Assembly: GCF_900103625.1 (NCBI RefSeq)
Contig: NZ_LT629700.1
Location: 1,612,001-1,676,000, forward strand
Source of the DNA: Corynebacterium mycetoides
Lineage (GTDB): Bacteria > Actinomycetota > Actinomycetes > Mycobacteriales > Mycobacteriaceae
Direction: 5' to 3'
DNA length: 64,000 nucleotides
The notes under the pieces: model-generated
Database searches by the model: none
What the model was told of the DNA's origin: nothing
Seen by the model: the letters and a program-made list of their open reading frames with translations, nothing else
Shown here: in pieces, positions 28,280-37,071 of the stretch
Layout of the letters: each line of letters opens with the position of its first letter
Numbering within the stretch: the stretch's first letter is position 1
Made by a program: the position numbers and the translations under genes

Positions 28280-28783
28280 ATGAACCTCGTCGTCGGTATC
28301 GTTTTCATCCTCCTCACGCTGTTCCTGCTCGTCGTCGGCGGGATGGCGACCGCAGGCAAGCTGCCCGGGAACTCCGCCATCGGGCTGCGCGTCGCCTCCG
28401 TGCGCAAGGACAAGGCCGTGTGGGACCAAGCGCACAAGGTCACCGGACCCTTCGTCGTCTTCGCTGGCGTGGCTCTCGCCTTCGGCGCCGCCTTCGCCTT
28501 CATCGCCAGCGGCTGGCTGTGGATCGCGTCGGTCATCGCGCTGATCATCGCCGTGGTGGCGCTCTCCGTCGGCGGAAACGTCGGAGCCAGGACCGCCGCG
28601 CTAATCGACGCCTCCCGCGACGAGTCCGGCGCCGAGACCGAACCCGCCGCCCCTGCGCCGGCGGTGAACCTGGACGCGCTGCGCAACGCCGCGTCGAGGG
28701 CCGACAAGCAGACCGGCGAGAGCAGGAATCCCGTATATGAGCAAGCCCCCGGCACTATAGGGGATGTGCCGGGGGCCAAATGA
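28280..28783 (+). CDS. SdpI-like membrane protein
   Basis: A 167-residue protein with three membrane segments (about residues 3-23, 52-75 and 78-98) and a cytoplasmic Ala/Glu-rich C-terminal tail. GNSAIGLRVASVRKDKAVWDQAHK matches the SdpI/YhfL family signature (G.RT..T..ss..W..aH). SdpI is an immunity protein in Bacillus, but most actinobacterial members have no assigned role. TATGCT lies 8 nt ahead of the ATG at 28280, a leaderless layout; ATG 28268 is an alternative. Its last codons form a strong hairpin. Confidence 0.65.
   Translation: MNLVVGIVFILLTLFLLVVGGMATAGKLPGNSAIGLRVASVRKDKAVWDQAHKVTGPFVVFAGVALAFGAAFAFIASGWLWIASVIALIIAVVALSVGGNVGARTAALIDASRDESGAETEPAAPAPAVNLDALRNAASRADKQTGESRNPVYEQAPGTIGDVPGAK
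28745..28776 (+). terminator. Hairpin inside the last codons of the SdpI-like gene
   Basis: An 11-bp GC-rich stem, GCCCCCGGCAC paired with GTGCCGGGGGC, with a 10-nt loop, ends 4 nt before the TGA. No T-run follows, so it is at best a Rho-type or bidirectional stop, or a 3' stabiliser. Confidence 0.4.
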
Positions 28784-29128
28784 CGACGGGGGATCGTCAC
28801 TACGAATACGGATCAACGATTAATCCCACGCAGCGCATACAAGCACACCCTCGACAAAAGGGAGGCAAGAAAGCCGCATGGCTTGCGTGCCAGCCCCCTC
28901 GCCTCACAGATGCGCTGTGACCTGATAACCGGGAAGCCCCACGCCTCACCCTGGCTCAGGGGCCGGCTCTTCCAATCCTTGTAGGGTGGCTGGGCGATAT
29001 GACTCTTCTTCGTACAGCTATGAGCTGAGACGAGGCGAGCAGGTGTCTCCGGCATCCTGCGAACCCGCTGCTACGCTGTGGTTATCGTCCACAACGTTTC
29101 ACATTTTCCGCGGAAGGAGGCCACTGCC
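28784..29128. other. Gene-poor, lower-GC spacer
   Basis: 345 bp without a convincing gene. A minus-strand frame of 80 codons (28813-29055) is open but has no ribosome site and reads like non-coding DNA, with a Cys/Arg/Ser-rich composition unlike its neighbours. The base composition is visibly less GC-rich than flanking genes. AAGGAGG at 29114 belongs to the next gene. I see no tRNA. Confidence 0.4.
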
Positions 29129-29464
29129 ATGACCAACCCGGTTATCATTCCTCGGAATTTCCGGCCTCCCTTTGACGTGCCCTCCTCCTTGGATGATCTG
29201 AAGGACCCTGCAACCGGGATGATGGAAGTGCCGCACTCCATCATGTGGGCGCGTTCCGACAACCATGTAGTCGACCTGTCGAACGATACCGCGATTATCT
29301 CTGCCTATCGGGAGATCCTCGGATCAGCCACCCTCGCGCAACTGACGCAGCTTGTGAACAAGGACCATCTTGTGCGTCTGTGGCCAACCACATTCGACGC
29401 CACTATCCGCAACGCGTGGGAAGAATCTTTCGAAGAACTCCGTAACCATGCCGGGCAGCGATAA
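29129..29464 (+). CDS. Small protein upstream of a truncated AbiEii-like gene; possible antitoxin
   Basis: A 111-residue soluble protein of moderate GC. Residues 30-60 read LKDPATGMMEVPHSIMWARS and the rest is helical, ending EESFEELRNHAGQR. AAGGAGG is 8 nt before the ATG. The next gene begins 17 bp before this one stops, so they are translationally coupled. Because the downstream product is a nucleotidyltransferase of the AbiEii toxin family, this gene occupies the antitoxin position of a type IV-like pair. It lacks a recognisable AbiEi winged helix, so that role is only inferred. Confidence 0.5.
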   Translation: MTNPVIIPRNFRPPFDVPSSLDDLKDPATGMMEVPHSIMWARSDNHVVDLSNDTAIISAYREILGSATLAQLTQLVNKDHLVRLWPTTFDATIRNAWEESFEELRNHAGQR

Positions 29465-29681
29465 ATCTGACCTCCAGACGCGAGTCGCACAGATCGCTCT
29501 TCGCGCCGCCGACGCGCATGGATTTGTCTTAGCGGGAGGTAAGGCACTTCAGGTTCATGGGCTGAGTTCCCGCCCTACCGAAGATGTGGATCTGTTCACG
29601 AACAGCTTCGACATTGAGATCTTCTCTCGAGAATACGGGATGTCCAGCCGTTTAGGAACGATTCTTCCGTCCACCTCATAA
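29448..29681 (+). pseudogene. Truncated AbiEii/AbiGii-type nucleotidyltransferase toxin
   Basis: The 77-residue product begins like an AbiEii-family nucleotidyltransferase: ADAHGFVLAGGKALQVHG (the GG-x-A loop), then RPTEDVDLFTN containing the metal-binding DVD. Family members run to 200-300 residues; here the frame ends just after this core at SSRLGTILPSTS. The rest of the fold is absent and the trp promoter begins 4 bp downstream. It is therefore a 3'-deleted remnant, not an active toxin. GC content is lower than the trp operon, consistent with acquired DNA. Confidence 0.72.
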
Positions 29682-29684
29682 CGG

Positions 29685-29713
29685 TTGCGGTGTCCCACGT
29701 CGTGGACTACGAT
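29685..29713 (+). promoter_or_regulatory. trp operon promoter
   Basis: TTGCGG (29685-29690) and TACGAT (29708-29713) are separated by exactly 17 bp. Transcription should start near 29720, virtually at the leader-peptide start codon. This is the clearest promoter in the window. Confidence 0.7.
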
Positions 29714-29721
29714 TCCATATC

Positions 29722-29784
29722 GTGACTTTAACAACTCTTGGCACCCAGTGCACCCCGTGCACCCAGTGGTGGTGGCGCGCGTAA
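29722..29784 (+). CDS. trpL: trp operon leader peptide
   Basis: A 20-codon frame, GTG to TAA, encoding VTLTTLGTQCTPCTQWWWRA. Three consecutive TGG codons (29767-29775) near its end are the sensor of Trp-tRNA charging in transcription attenuation. The GTG lies about 8 nt after the -10 hexamer, so translation probably starts at or next to the mRNA 5' end without a Shine-Dalgarno. A terminator hairpin follows 38 bp downstream and trpE after that. The WWW leader is the form described for corynebacterial trp operons. Confidence 0.85.
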   Translation: MTLTTLGTQCTPCTQWWWRA

Positions 29785-29821
29785 CGCGGCGTGCCACAAG
29801 ACGTTGAACACCCCCTTTTGG

Positions 29822-29864
29822 CCCGCCGGCTTGGATCAAACCAACCAAGCACCGCGGGTCTTTT
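29822..29864 (+). terminator. trp attenuator terminator
   Basis: CCCGC...CTTGG pairs with CCAAG...GCGGG around an internal bulge and an A-rich loop, followed by TCTTTT. It sits between trpL and trpE, the position of an attenuator. The competing antiterminator would involve the GC-rich segment just after the trpL stop (29784-29810). Confidence 0.7.
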
Positions 29865-29910
29865 GCTACCAGTACCCTCGGTGTAGACAACACAGAGCAA
29901 GGACGAACTG

Positions 29911-31467
29911 ATGAGCAAAACCCCGCCGCAGGTACGGCGCGTGGACGTGAAATACCACGCCAACGCCTCCTCACTCTTCGCCCACGTGGGTGGAACCGAA
30001 GCGACTGACTCCGTGTTACTCGAGTCCGCCGACATCACCACGAAGTCGGGCTTGCAGTCTGTCGCCGTCCTGGGGGCGTCGATACGCGTGACCTGCAACG
30101 GGCAGCGCGTCGACGCGCAGGCCCTCACCCCCTCCGGGGAGATCATCGCCGCGCGCCTGCGCGAGCAGCTGGGCGACTACCTGGTGGGGGAGGACGCCTA
30201 CGAATTTCCCGCGTCCCGGGCGGAGGACGAGCGCGAGCGGCTCACCGCCGTCTCCACCGCCGAGGTACTGCGCGCGCTGACCACCGGCGCCGGGTACGAC
30301 GAGGGGGGCTTCCCCTTCCTCGCGGGCGGCATGGCCTTTGATTATCTCGCCACCTTCGAGGAGCTGCCCGAGGTGGGGGAATCCGTGAACACCTACCCCG
30401 ACTACCAGTTCGTGCTGGCGGAAACGCTCCTGCGCATCGACCACGAATCGCGCACCGCGTACCTCACCGGCATCACCTTCGACGGGAGCACCCCGGAGCT
30501 CGACGAGCTAGCCGCCCGCATCAACAGCGCCGACCCGGACGACGCGCACGCCTACGAACCGGCGTCCCACCCCGGGGGCACGCTCGCCGTCACGGCCGAT
30601 ATCACCGACGAACGGTTCCGCGCGGACGTCGACAAGCTCAAAGGCGATATCTACAACGGCGACATCTACCAGGTCGTTCCCGCCCGCACCTTCTCCACCA
30701 CCTGCGTCGACGCCTTTGCCGCCTACCAGAAGCTGCGCGAGACTAACCCGTCGCCGTACATGTTCTACGTGCGGGGCATCTCGCGCACGGGCGATGCCTA
30801 CGAGCTGTTCGGCGCCTCGCCCGAATCGAACCTGAAGTTCAACGCCGCCACGCGCGAAGTGCAGCTCTACCCGATCGCGGGCACGCGCCCGCGCGGCCTC
30901 AACCCCGACGGCAGCGTCAACCACGAGCTGGACACGCGGATGGAGCTGCAGCTGCGCACCGACGCCAAGGAGGTTGCCGAGCACACCATGCTCGTCGACC
31001 TCGCCCGCAACGACATGGCCCGCGTTGCGCAGCCCGGCACGCGCCGCGTGGCCGAGCTGCTGCAGGTGGACCGGTACTCGCGCGTGATGCACCTGGTCTC
31101 CCGCGTCACCGCCACGCTGGCGGAGGACTTGGACGCGCTCGACGCCTACCGGGCGTGCATGAACATGGGCACGCTCACCGGGGCGCCCAAGCTGCGGGCG
31201 ACCGAGCTGCTGCGCGAGCTCGAGGGCGCGCGGCGCGGATCCTACGGCGGGGCGATCGGCTACCTCGCGGGCAACGGGGATATGGACAACTGCATCGTCA
31301 TCCGTTCCGCATACGTGTCCGAGGGGATAGCGGCGGTTCAAGCGGGTGCCGGTGTCGTGCGCGACTCCAACCCCCAATCCGAGGCCGACGAAACGCTACA
31401 CAAGGCATACGCCGTGCTCAACGCCATCGCGCTGGCGGCCGGAGCTGAACTGGAGGTTCACGCATGA
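29911..31467 (+). CDS. trpE: Anthranilate synthase component I
   Basis: A 518-residue chorismate-binding enzyme forming anthranilate with TrpG. The feedback-inhibitor motif LLES (about residues 31-34, in SVLLESADITTKSG) is intact, so tryptophan inhibition is expected. The catalytic C-terminal half carries YQVVPARTFS, PSPYMFYV, the FGASPESNLKF segment, IAGTRPRG, and the closing GAPKLRATELL and YGGAIGYLAGNGDMD motifs. It is the first structural gene after the attenuator and overlaps trpG by 4 bp (ATGA). Confidence 0.96.
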   Translation: MSKTPPQVRRVDVKYHANASSLFAHVGGTEATDSVLLESADITTKSGLQSVAVLGASIRVTCNGQRVDAQALTPSGEIIAARLREQLGDYLVGEDAYEFPASRAEDERERLTAVSTAEVLRALTTGAGYDEGGFPFLAGGMAFDYLATFEELPEVGESVNTYPDYQFVLAETLLRIDHESRTAYLTGITFDGSTPELDELAARINSADPDDAHAYEPASHPGGTLAVTADITDERFRADVDKLKGDIYNGDIYQVVPARTFSTTCVDAFAAYQKLRETNPSPYMFYVRGISRTGDAYELFGASPESNLKFNAATREVQLYPIAGTRPRGLNPDGSVNHELDTRMELQLRTDAKEVAEHTMLVDLARNDMARVAQPGTRRVAELLQVDRYSRVMHLVSRVTATLAEDLDALDAYRACMNMGTLTGAPKLRATELLRELEGARRGSYGGAIGYLAGNGDMDNCIVIRSAYVSEGIAAVQAGAGVVRDSNPQSEADETLHKAYAVLNAIALAAGAELEVHA

Positions 31468-32084
31468 GCGGGATCGTGCTCCTGGACAACCGGGACTCCT
31501 TCGTCTACAACCTCGTCGACGCGCTCGCCGGGTTCGACACCACCGTGTACCGCAACACCGTCGCCGCCGAGACGGTGCTCTCGGCCGGGCCCGACCTCAT
31601 CGTGCTCTCGCCCGGGCCCGGCTACCCCGGCGATGCGGGCAGCATGATGGACGTCATCGCCGCGGCGCAGGGCCGAATCCCGATCCTCGGCATCTGTCTC
31701 GGCTTCCAGGCCCTCGTGGAGCACTTCGGGGGGAAGGTTCAACCGTGCGGGCCGGTGCACGGGGCGTCGATAGGCATGCGGCTGGAGGACGCCGCGGTAG
31801 ATTCCCCGCTGTTTCGCGGCCTGACCACCGACGACATCCCGGGCACGCCGGGCCGGACCGTCCCGGTGGCGCGCTACCACTCATTGGGCACGGTCGACCT
31901 GCCGCCCGGGCTCCACGCGCTGGCGCGCACAGGAACGCAACTGGGAGACGTCGTCATGGCCGCGCGCAGCGACGACGGCTTCTCCATCGGCCTGCAATTC
32001 CATCCCGAATCCATTCTCACCCCCGGCGGCCCGCTCATGATCGAGCGCTGCGTGGGCGAGCTCATCGACATGAAAGGACGTTAA
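31464..32084 (+). CDS. trpG: Anthranilate synthase component II (glutamine amidotransferase)
   Basis: A 206-residue class I glutamine amidotransferase supplying ammonia to TrpE. The catalytic Cys is in ILGICLGFQAL (about residue 79), and the His-Glu pair in GLQFHPESIL near the C-terminus. LDNRDSFVYNLVDAL is the usual N-terminus. It is translationally coupled to trpE and followed 3 bp later by trpD. Confidence 0.95.
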   Translation: MSGIVLLDNRDSFVYNLVDALAGFDTTVYRNTVAAETVLSAGPDLIVLSPGPGYPGDAGSMMDVIAAAQGRIPILGICLGFQALVEHFGGKVQPCGPVHGASIGMRLEDAAVDSPLFRGLTTDDIPGTPGRTVPVARYHSLGTVDLPPGLHALARTGTQLGDVVMAARSDDGFSIGLQFHPESILTPGGPLMIERCVGELIDMKGR

Positions 32085-32087
32085 CCA

Positions 32088-33113
32088 ATGGCCAGCGACA
32101 ATTCACTTTCTATTCTGCGCCGCTTTTTGGATAACCCTGCCCCCACCCTCGAGGAAGCCGTAGAGGCGTTCACTCCGCTGACCGTCGGCGACTACGACGA
32201 CGTGCACATCGCGGCGCTGCTGGCCACCGTGCGCACGCGCGGCGAGACGTTCGCCGATGTCGCCGGGGCGGCGCGTGCGTTCCTCGCGGCCGGCCGCCCC
32301 TTCCCGGTGACGGGGGAGGGGATCATGGATTCCGCCGGCACGGGCGGAGACGGCGCCAACACCATCAACATCTCCACCGCGGCCTCGCTCACCGCGGCCG
32401 CCGGCGGGGTCAAGATGATCAAGTGTGGCAACCGGTCCGTGTCCTCGAAGTCGGGCTCCGCCGACGTGCTGGAGAGCCTCAACATTCCCCTCGACCTCGA
32501 CCCGGAGCGTGCCGTGCGGCAGTTCGAGGCATCGAACTTCACGTTCCTGTTCGCGCCGGCGTATAACCCGGCGATCGCGCACGTACAGCCTGTGCGCAAG
32601 TCCCTCGGGGTCTCGACGCTGTTTAACACGATGGGTCCGCTGCTGAGCCCCGCACGCCCGGAGTTCCAAATTATGGGTATAGCCCAACCGTCGATGGGGC
32701 AGATCATCGTGGAGACCATGAAGGATCTTGGCAGGTCACGCGCCCTGGTGGTGCATGGGGCCGGGACGGACGAGATCGCCGTGCACGGTGAGACTCAGGT
32801 GTGGGAGCTCCGCGACGGCGAGATCGAGCACTACCAGATCACCCCGGGCGACCTCGGCCTGGCCACCCACAGCCTCGAGGATCTGCGCGGTGGCGACGGC
32901 GCGGAGAACGCCCGCCACATGCGCGCCACCTTCGCCGGCGCGGGACCGGACGCGCACCGCGACGCCGTCGCGGCGACGGCGGGCGCCATGTTCTATCTCT
33001 ACGGCACCGCCGACACCATGCGCGAGGGCGTGGATCGGGCCCTGGGCATGCTTGCCGACGGCTCCGTCGCCGCGTGGCTGAAGAAGCACGAGGAGGCCGA
33101 TTACAGTGACTAA
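32088..33113 (+). CDS. trpD: Anthranilate phosphoribosyltransferase
   Basis: A 341-residue enzyme joining anthranilate to PRPP. The PRPP-binding loop GTGGDGANTINIST (about residue 83) and the anthranilate-binding KCGNRSVSSKSGSADVLE are complete. It starts 3 bp after trpG stops and its end overlaps the trpCF GTG by 8 bp. It is separate from trpG here, unlike the fused enterobacterial TrpGD. Confidence 0.96.
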   Translation: MASDNSLSILRRFLDNPAPTLEEAVEAFTPLTVGDYDDVHIAALLATVRTRGETFADVAGAARAFLAAGRPFPVTGEGIMDSAGTGGDGANTINISTAASLTAAAGGVKMIKCGNRSVSSKSGSADVLESLNIPLDLDPERAVRQFEASNFTFLFAPAYNPAIAHVQPVRKSLGVSTLFNTMGPLLSPARPEFQIMGIAQPSMGQIIVETMKDLGRSRALVVHGAGTDEIAVHGETQVWELRDGEIEHYQITPGDLGLATHSLEDLRGGDGAENARHMRATFAGAGPDAHRDAVAATAGAMFYLYGTADTMREGVDRALGMLADGSVAAWLKKHEEADYSD

Positions 33114-34530
33114 ATTGCCGACAGTTCTAGAGGGGATTGTCCAGGGGCGTTTTCGTCACCTTGACGAAATTAGGGCGCGGCTGGCGCACGTCGATCTCGA
33201 AGCGCTACCCATCTCCGAGCGGTCTCTCTACGACTCGCTTGCCCGGGAGGGCACCCAGTTCATCATGGAGTGCAAGTCGTCCTCGCCCTCGCTCGGGATG
33301 ATCCGGGAGCACTACGAGCCGGGCGAGATCGCGTCCGTGTACTCCCGCTACGCCGCCGGCATCTCCGTTCTGTGCGAGCCCGACAAGTTCGGGGGAGACT
33401 ACGACCACCTGGCCACCGTCGCTTCCGTCACGCACCTCCCCGTGCTGTGCAAGGACTTCATCGTGGACGACATCCAGGTGTACGCCGCGCGCTATTTCGG
33501 GGCGGATGCGATCCTGCTCATGCTGAGCGTGCTTGACGATGCCACCTACACGCGGCTGTCCGACCTCGCCGGGTCCTTGGGTATGGACGTGCTGACCGAG
33601 GTGATCGACGAGGAGGAAGCCCGCCGTGCCGGCCGCCTCGGGGCGCGCATCTTCGGTGTGAACCACCGCAACCTCCACGACTTGTCCATCGACCTCGACC
33701 GCTCAGCGCGCCTCGCCCCTCTGGCCCCCGAGGGCGCGCTCATCGTCTCTGAATCGGGCATCCGCGACGTCGCCACGGTGCGTCGCCTCGGCGGGCACTC
33801 CGACGGCTTCTTGGTCGGCTCACAACTCACCAGCCAGCCCGATATTGACCTCGCGGCCCGCTCACTCGTGTACGGCACCAACAAGGTGTGCGGCCTCACC
33901 ACACGCGGAGCGGCGCAGGCGGCCCGCGCCGCCGGCGCCGTGTACGGCGGGCTCATCTTCGACGAGGCGTCGCCGCGCCATGTTTCACGTGAAACATCCG
34001 CCGACATCATGGCGCACGAACCCCACCTGGAGTACGTCGCAGTATCCCGCCGGACGACCGGATGGGACGAACTCGTGCGCGACGGGTTCCACGCCGTCCA
34101 GGTCCACGCCCCCTTCCAGGGATCCGTCGAGGCGGAGATCGCCCTGGTCAACTACGTCCGCGACCAGGTGCGCGCCGCGGCAGGCGACGGCATAGAGGTG
34201 TGGCGCGCGGTGTCCATGACCACCGCCGAGGGTCCCCAGGTGGCCACCGCGTTGCTGGGCGTCGCCGACAAGCTGGTTCTCGACGCCGCCGACGGCGGCT
34301 CAGGGACGAGCTTCGACTGGGACCTCGTCCCCGCGGAGGTCAAAGACCACGCGCTACTGGCGGGCGGGATCGGCCCCGACAACGTCGCCGACGCCCTCCG
34401 GGTCGGATGCCTCGGCGTCGACCTCAACTCCGGCGTCGAGTACCCCGCGGACGCGGGGGAGTGGGCCGGCCGCAAGGACGCCGCCGCCCTGCGCCGCGCA
34501 TACACCACAATCCGCAACTACCACGACTGA
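33106..34530 (+). CDS. trpC: Bifunctional indole-3-glycerol-phosphate synthase / phosphoribosylanthranilate isomerase
   Basis: A 474-residue fusion. The TrpC half (about 1-260) has [36 protein letters not shown] and [13 protein letters not shown]. The TrpF half (about 265-474) begins [15 protein letters not shown] with its catalytic Cys and has the catalytic Asp in [11 protein letters not shown]. It performs two consecutive steps, isomerisation then ring closure, in that order of pathway though encoded C then F. Codons for residues 292-297 (H-V-S-R-E-T) contain a perfect parS site. GTG start overlaps trpD. Confidence 0.95.
   Translation: MTKLPTVLEGIVQGRFRHLDEIRARLAHVDLEALPISERSLYDSLAREGTQFIMECKSSSPSLGMIREHYEPGEIASVYSRYAAGISVLCEPDKFGGDYDHLATVASVTHLPVLCKDFIVDDIQVYAARYFGADAILLMLSVLDDATYTRLSDLAGSLGMDVLTEVIDEEEARRAGRLGARIFGVNHRNLHDLSIDLDRSARLAPLAPEGALIVSESGIRDVATVRRLGGHSDGFLVGSQLTSQPDIDLAARSLVYGTNKVCGLTTRGAAQAARAAGAVYGGLIFDEASPRHVSRETSADIMAHEPHLEYVAVSRRTTGWDELVRDGFHAVQVHAPFQGSVEAEIALVNYVRDQVRAAAGDGIEVWRAVSMTTAEGPQVATALLGVADKLVLDAADGGSGTSFDWDLVPAEVKDHALLAGGIGPDNVADALRVGCLGVDLNSGVEYPADAGEWAGRKDAAALRRAYTTIRNYHD
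33981..33996. promoter_or_regulatory. parS inside trpCF, perfect
   Basis: TGTTTCACGTGAAACA lies in frame within the TrpF domain, encoding V-S-R-E-T just after SPRH. It is 24 kb from dnaA. Confidence 0.93.
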
Positions 34531-34556
34531 CGACAACACACCCGAAGGATCGACAG

Positions 34557-35810
34557 ATGAGCGACAACTTCCAAGACGGCGGACGCACCATTCTGCCTGC
34601 CTACTACGGCGAATTCGGCGGGCAGTACGTCGCCGAATCGCTCCTCCCGGCCCTGGACGAGCTCGAGCGCTCTTTCGTCGAGGCGTTCAACGACGAGGAG
34701 TTCATGGCGGAGTACCGGGCCCTGCTGCGCGACTACCTGGGCCGACCGACGCCCCTGACGGAGTGCCGCAACCTGCCCCTGGAGGGCGCCAACGCCCGCA
34801 TCTTTTTAAAGCGCGAGGACCTCGTCCACGGCGGTGCGCACAAGACGAACCAAGTCATCGGCCAGGCGCTGCTGGCCAAGAAGATGGGTAAGAAGCGCAT
34901 CATCGCCGAGACGGGGGCGGGCCAGCACGGCACCGCAACCGCGTTGGCGTGCGCCCTCCTGGGCCTGGAGTGCGTGGTGTACATGGGTGTGGAGGACATG
35001 GCCAGGCAGGAACCGAATGTCTACCGCATGCGCCTCATGGGCGCGAAGGTCGTCGGCGTCAACTCGGGCTCGGGCACGCTGAAGGACGCCGTGAACGAGG
35101 CGCTGCGGGACTGGACGGCCACGTTCCACGACTCCCATTACCTGCTCGGCACCGCCGCGGGACCGCACCCGTTCCCGAAGATGGTCAAGGAGTTCCACCG
35201 CGTCATCTCCACGGAGGCCCGCGCCCAGATGCTCGAGAGGATCGGTGCGTTGCCCGACGTCGTGGTGGCCTGCGTCGGCGGAGGCTCCAACGCCATCGGA
35301 ATGTTCGCCGACTTCATCGAAGACGACGGCGTCGAGCTCGTCGGCGCGGAGCCGGGCGGGGAGGGTGTCGGCGTGGGCAGGCATGGTGCGGCCATCGCCG
35401 CGGGCACCGTCGGCATCCTGCACGGCACGAAGTCCTACCTGATGCGGAACGCCGACGGGCAGGTCGAGGAGTCCTACTCCATCTCCGCGGGCCTGGATTA
35501 TCCCGCTGTGGGCCCGGAGCACGCCTACCTCGCCGCGACGGGCCGCGCGCGCTACGTGCCCGTGACGGACGGGGACGCACTGCGTGCCTTCCAACTGCTC
35601 AGCCGGCACGAGGGCATCATCCCCGCCTTGGAGTCCTCCCACGCTCTCGCCTACGCCCTGCGGCGTGCGGCCGAAGCGCCCGCGGAGGGGGAGCCCCTGA
35701 ATATCCTCGTCTCTCTGTCCGGGCGCGGCGACAAAGACATCGCCCACGTGAGCGCAACCCTAGAGAAACACCCCGAGTTCCTCATCGATTCCACCGAAAC
35801 GGAGTTCTGA
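34557..35810 (+). CDS. trpB: Tryptophan synthase beta subunit
   Basis: A 417-residue PLP enzyme that condenses indole and serine. The PLP lysine is in [22 protein letters not shown], the phosphate loop in [15 protein letters not shown], and [12 protein letters not shown] is the catalytic Glu segment. The reading frame is open far upstream, but ATG 34557 gives the normal N-terminus, [11 protein letters not shown]. It follows trpCF by 26 bp and ends one base before trpA. Confidence 0.96.
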   Translation: MSDNFQDGGRTILPAYYGEFGGQYVAESLLPALDELERSFVEAFNDEEFMAEYRALLRDYLGRPTPLTECRNLPLEGANARIFLKREDLVHGGAHKTNQVIGQALLAKKMGKKRIIAETGAGQHGTATALACALLGLECVVYMGVEDMARQEPNVYRMRLMGAKVVGVNSGSGTLKDAVNEALRDWTATFHDSHYLLGTAAGPHPFPKMVKEFHRVISTEARAQMLERIGALPDVVVACVGGGSNAIGMFADFIEDDGVELVGAEPGGEGVGVGRHGAAIAAGTVGILHGTKSYLMRNADGQVEESYSISAGLDYPAVGPEHAYLAATGRARYVPVTDGDALRAFQLLSRHEGIIPALESSHALAYALRRAAEAPAEGEPLNILVSLSGRGDKDIAHVSATLEKHPEFLIDSTETEF

Positions 35811-35811
35811 C

Positions 35812-36654
35812 ATGACCCGCTACGCCGACACCTTCGCCGCCCTCCGGGAGAAGAACGAAGGGGCGTTCGTGCCCTTCATCATGCTTAACGACCCCAGCCC
35901 GGAGGAGTCCATCGAGATCGTCTCCGCCGCCGCGGAGGCGGGCGCCGACGCCCTCGAGCTCGGGGTGCCCTTCTCCGACCCGGTCGCCGACGGTCCGGCC
36001 ATCCAAAAAGCCCACGTGCGCGCGCTCGACGGCGGATCCACCGTGGACAGGGCGCTCGACGTCGTGCGCGAAATCCGGTCGCGCTACCCCGACCTGCCCA
36101 TCGGCATGCTCATTTACGCCAACGTGGCCTACGTGCGCGGGCTCGACGCCTTCTACCGCGAATTCGCCGAGGCCGGGGCGGACAGCATTCTGCTTCCCGA
36201 CGTCCCGGTGCGCGAGGGCCGCCCCTTCGACGCCGCGGCGGAGGAGGCGGGCATCGACCCGATCTACATCGCCCCGGCCAAGGCCTCCCCCGCGACGCTG
36301 CAGGGCGTCGCCGCGCACTCCAAGGGCTACATTTACGCGATCTCGCGCGACGGAGTGACGGGCACGGAGCGCGAGTCGTCCGTGGACGGGCTGCGGGACG
36401 TGGTGGCCAACGTGCAGAGCTACGGCGGCGCGCCCGTGCTCCTGGGGTTCGGCATCTCCTCCCCGGAGCACGTGCGGGCGGCGATCGAGGCGGGGGCTGC
36501 CGGGGCCATTTCCGGGTCCGCCCTCACCCGCATTATCGACGCCCACGTCACCGGCGAGCATCCCGCCCCGGGCCGGGTGACCGACATGGATGCGCTCAAG
36601 AAGGAGCTGTCTTCCTTCGTCGCGGCCATGAAGCACGCTACTGTGAAGTCATGA
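35812..36654 (+). CDS. trpA: Tryptophan synthase alpha subunit
   Basis: A 280-residue TIM barrel releasing indole from indole-3-glycerol phosphate. The catalytic Glu and Asp are in LELGVPFSDPVADGPAIQ (about residues 45-60), with VPFIMLNDPSPE at the N-terminus. GFGISSPEHVRAAIEAGAAG and the following GSAL form the phosphate-binding end. It is the last trp gene; its TGA overlaps the next ATG, so the Rieske gene is co-transcribed. Confidence 0.95.
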   Translation: MTRYADTFAALREKNEGAFVPFIMLNDPSPEESIEIVSAAAEAGADALELGVPFSDPVADGPAIQKAHVRALDGGSTVDRALDVVREIRSRYPDLPIGMLIYANVAYVRGLDAFYREFAEAGADSILLPDVPVREGRPFDAAAEEAGIDPIYIAPAKASPATLQGVAAHSKGYIYAISRDGVTGTERESSVDGLRDVVANVQSYGGAPVLLGFGISSPEHVRAAIEAGAAGAISGSALTRIIDAHVTGEHPAPGRVTDMDALKKELSSFVAAMKHATVKS

Positions 36655-37025
36655 CCTGCTCCCGTCGTCTCTTTCTCCTTGGCACTGCCACGACCTTCGC
36701 CGGCGCTTTCCTCGCCGCGTGCGGCAGCGAACCCACCGAAGACGTGGCAAAGACCGCCGTCCCCGTCGGCGGCTCCGTCATCTTGGACAAGTTCATCATC
36801 GCCCAGCCGACGGCCGGCCACTATGTGGCGTATTCGGCGACGTGCCCCCACGAGTTCAAGAAGATCACCCTGGCCCAGGGTGATACGGTGCGGTGCACGG
36901 CCCACGGGTCGACGTTCAATATCGCCGACGGCTCCGTCGTCTCCGGGCCCGCTGTGAGGGGGCTGCGGGAAGTCCAGCTCACGGAGACAGGGGACCGCCT
37001 TGCCGCCGAGGACGTCCAAGCGTAG
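36651..37025 (+). CDS. Rieske [2Fe-2S] Tat lipoprotein
   Basis: A 124-residue exported protein. The N-terminus CSRRLFLLGTATTFAGAFLAACGSE combines a twin-Arg Tat signal with the lipobox LAAC, predicting lipidation at Cys24. The Rieske cluster ligands are CPH (about residue 65) and CTAH (about residue 82), an unusually compact domain with CPHEFKK rather than the common CPHQGC. It overlaps trpA (ATGA), although nothing suggests a role in tryptophan synthesis. The electron partner is unknown. Confidence 0.8.
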   Translation: MTCSRRLFLLGTATTFAGAFLAACGSEPTEDVAKTAVPVGGSVILDKFIIAQPTAGHYVAYSATCPHEFKKITLAQGDTVRCTAHGSTFNIADGSVVSGPAVRGLREVQLTETGDRLAAEDVQA

Positions 37026-37059
37026 CCGGCGACCTCGCACGCGGGCGTAGCGGGGTTCG

Positions 37060-37065
37060 TAGACT
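37060..37065 (+). promoter_or_regulatory. -10 element of the SBF-type transporter gene
   Basis: TAGACT lies 6 nt before ATG 37072 with no ribosome site between, indicating a leaderless start. The -35 is not evident. Confidence 0.4.
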
Positions 37066-37071
37066 TACCCC

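Noticed and set aside
28813..29055. 80-codon minus-strand frame
   Set aside because: No ribosome site or promoter and an atypical composition; kept only as part of the spacer description.
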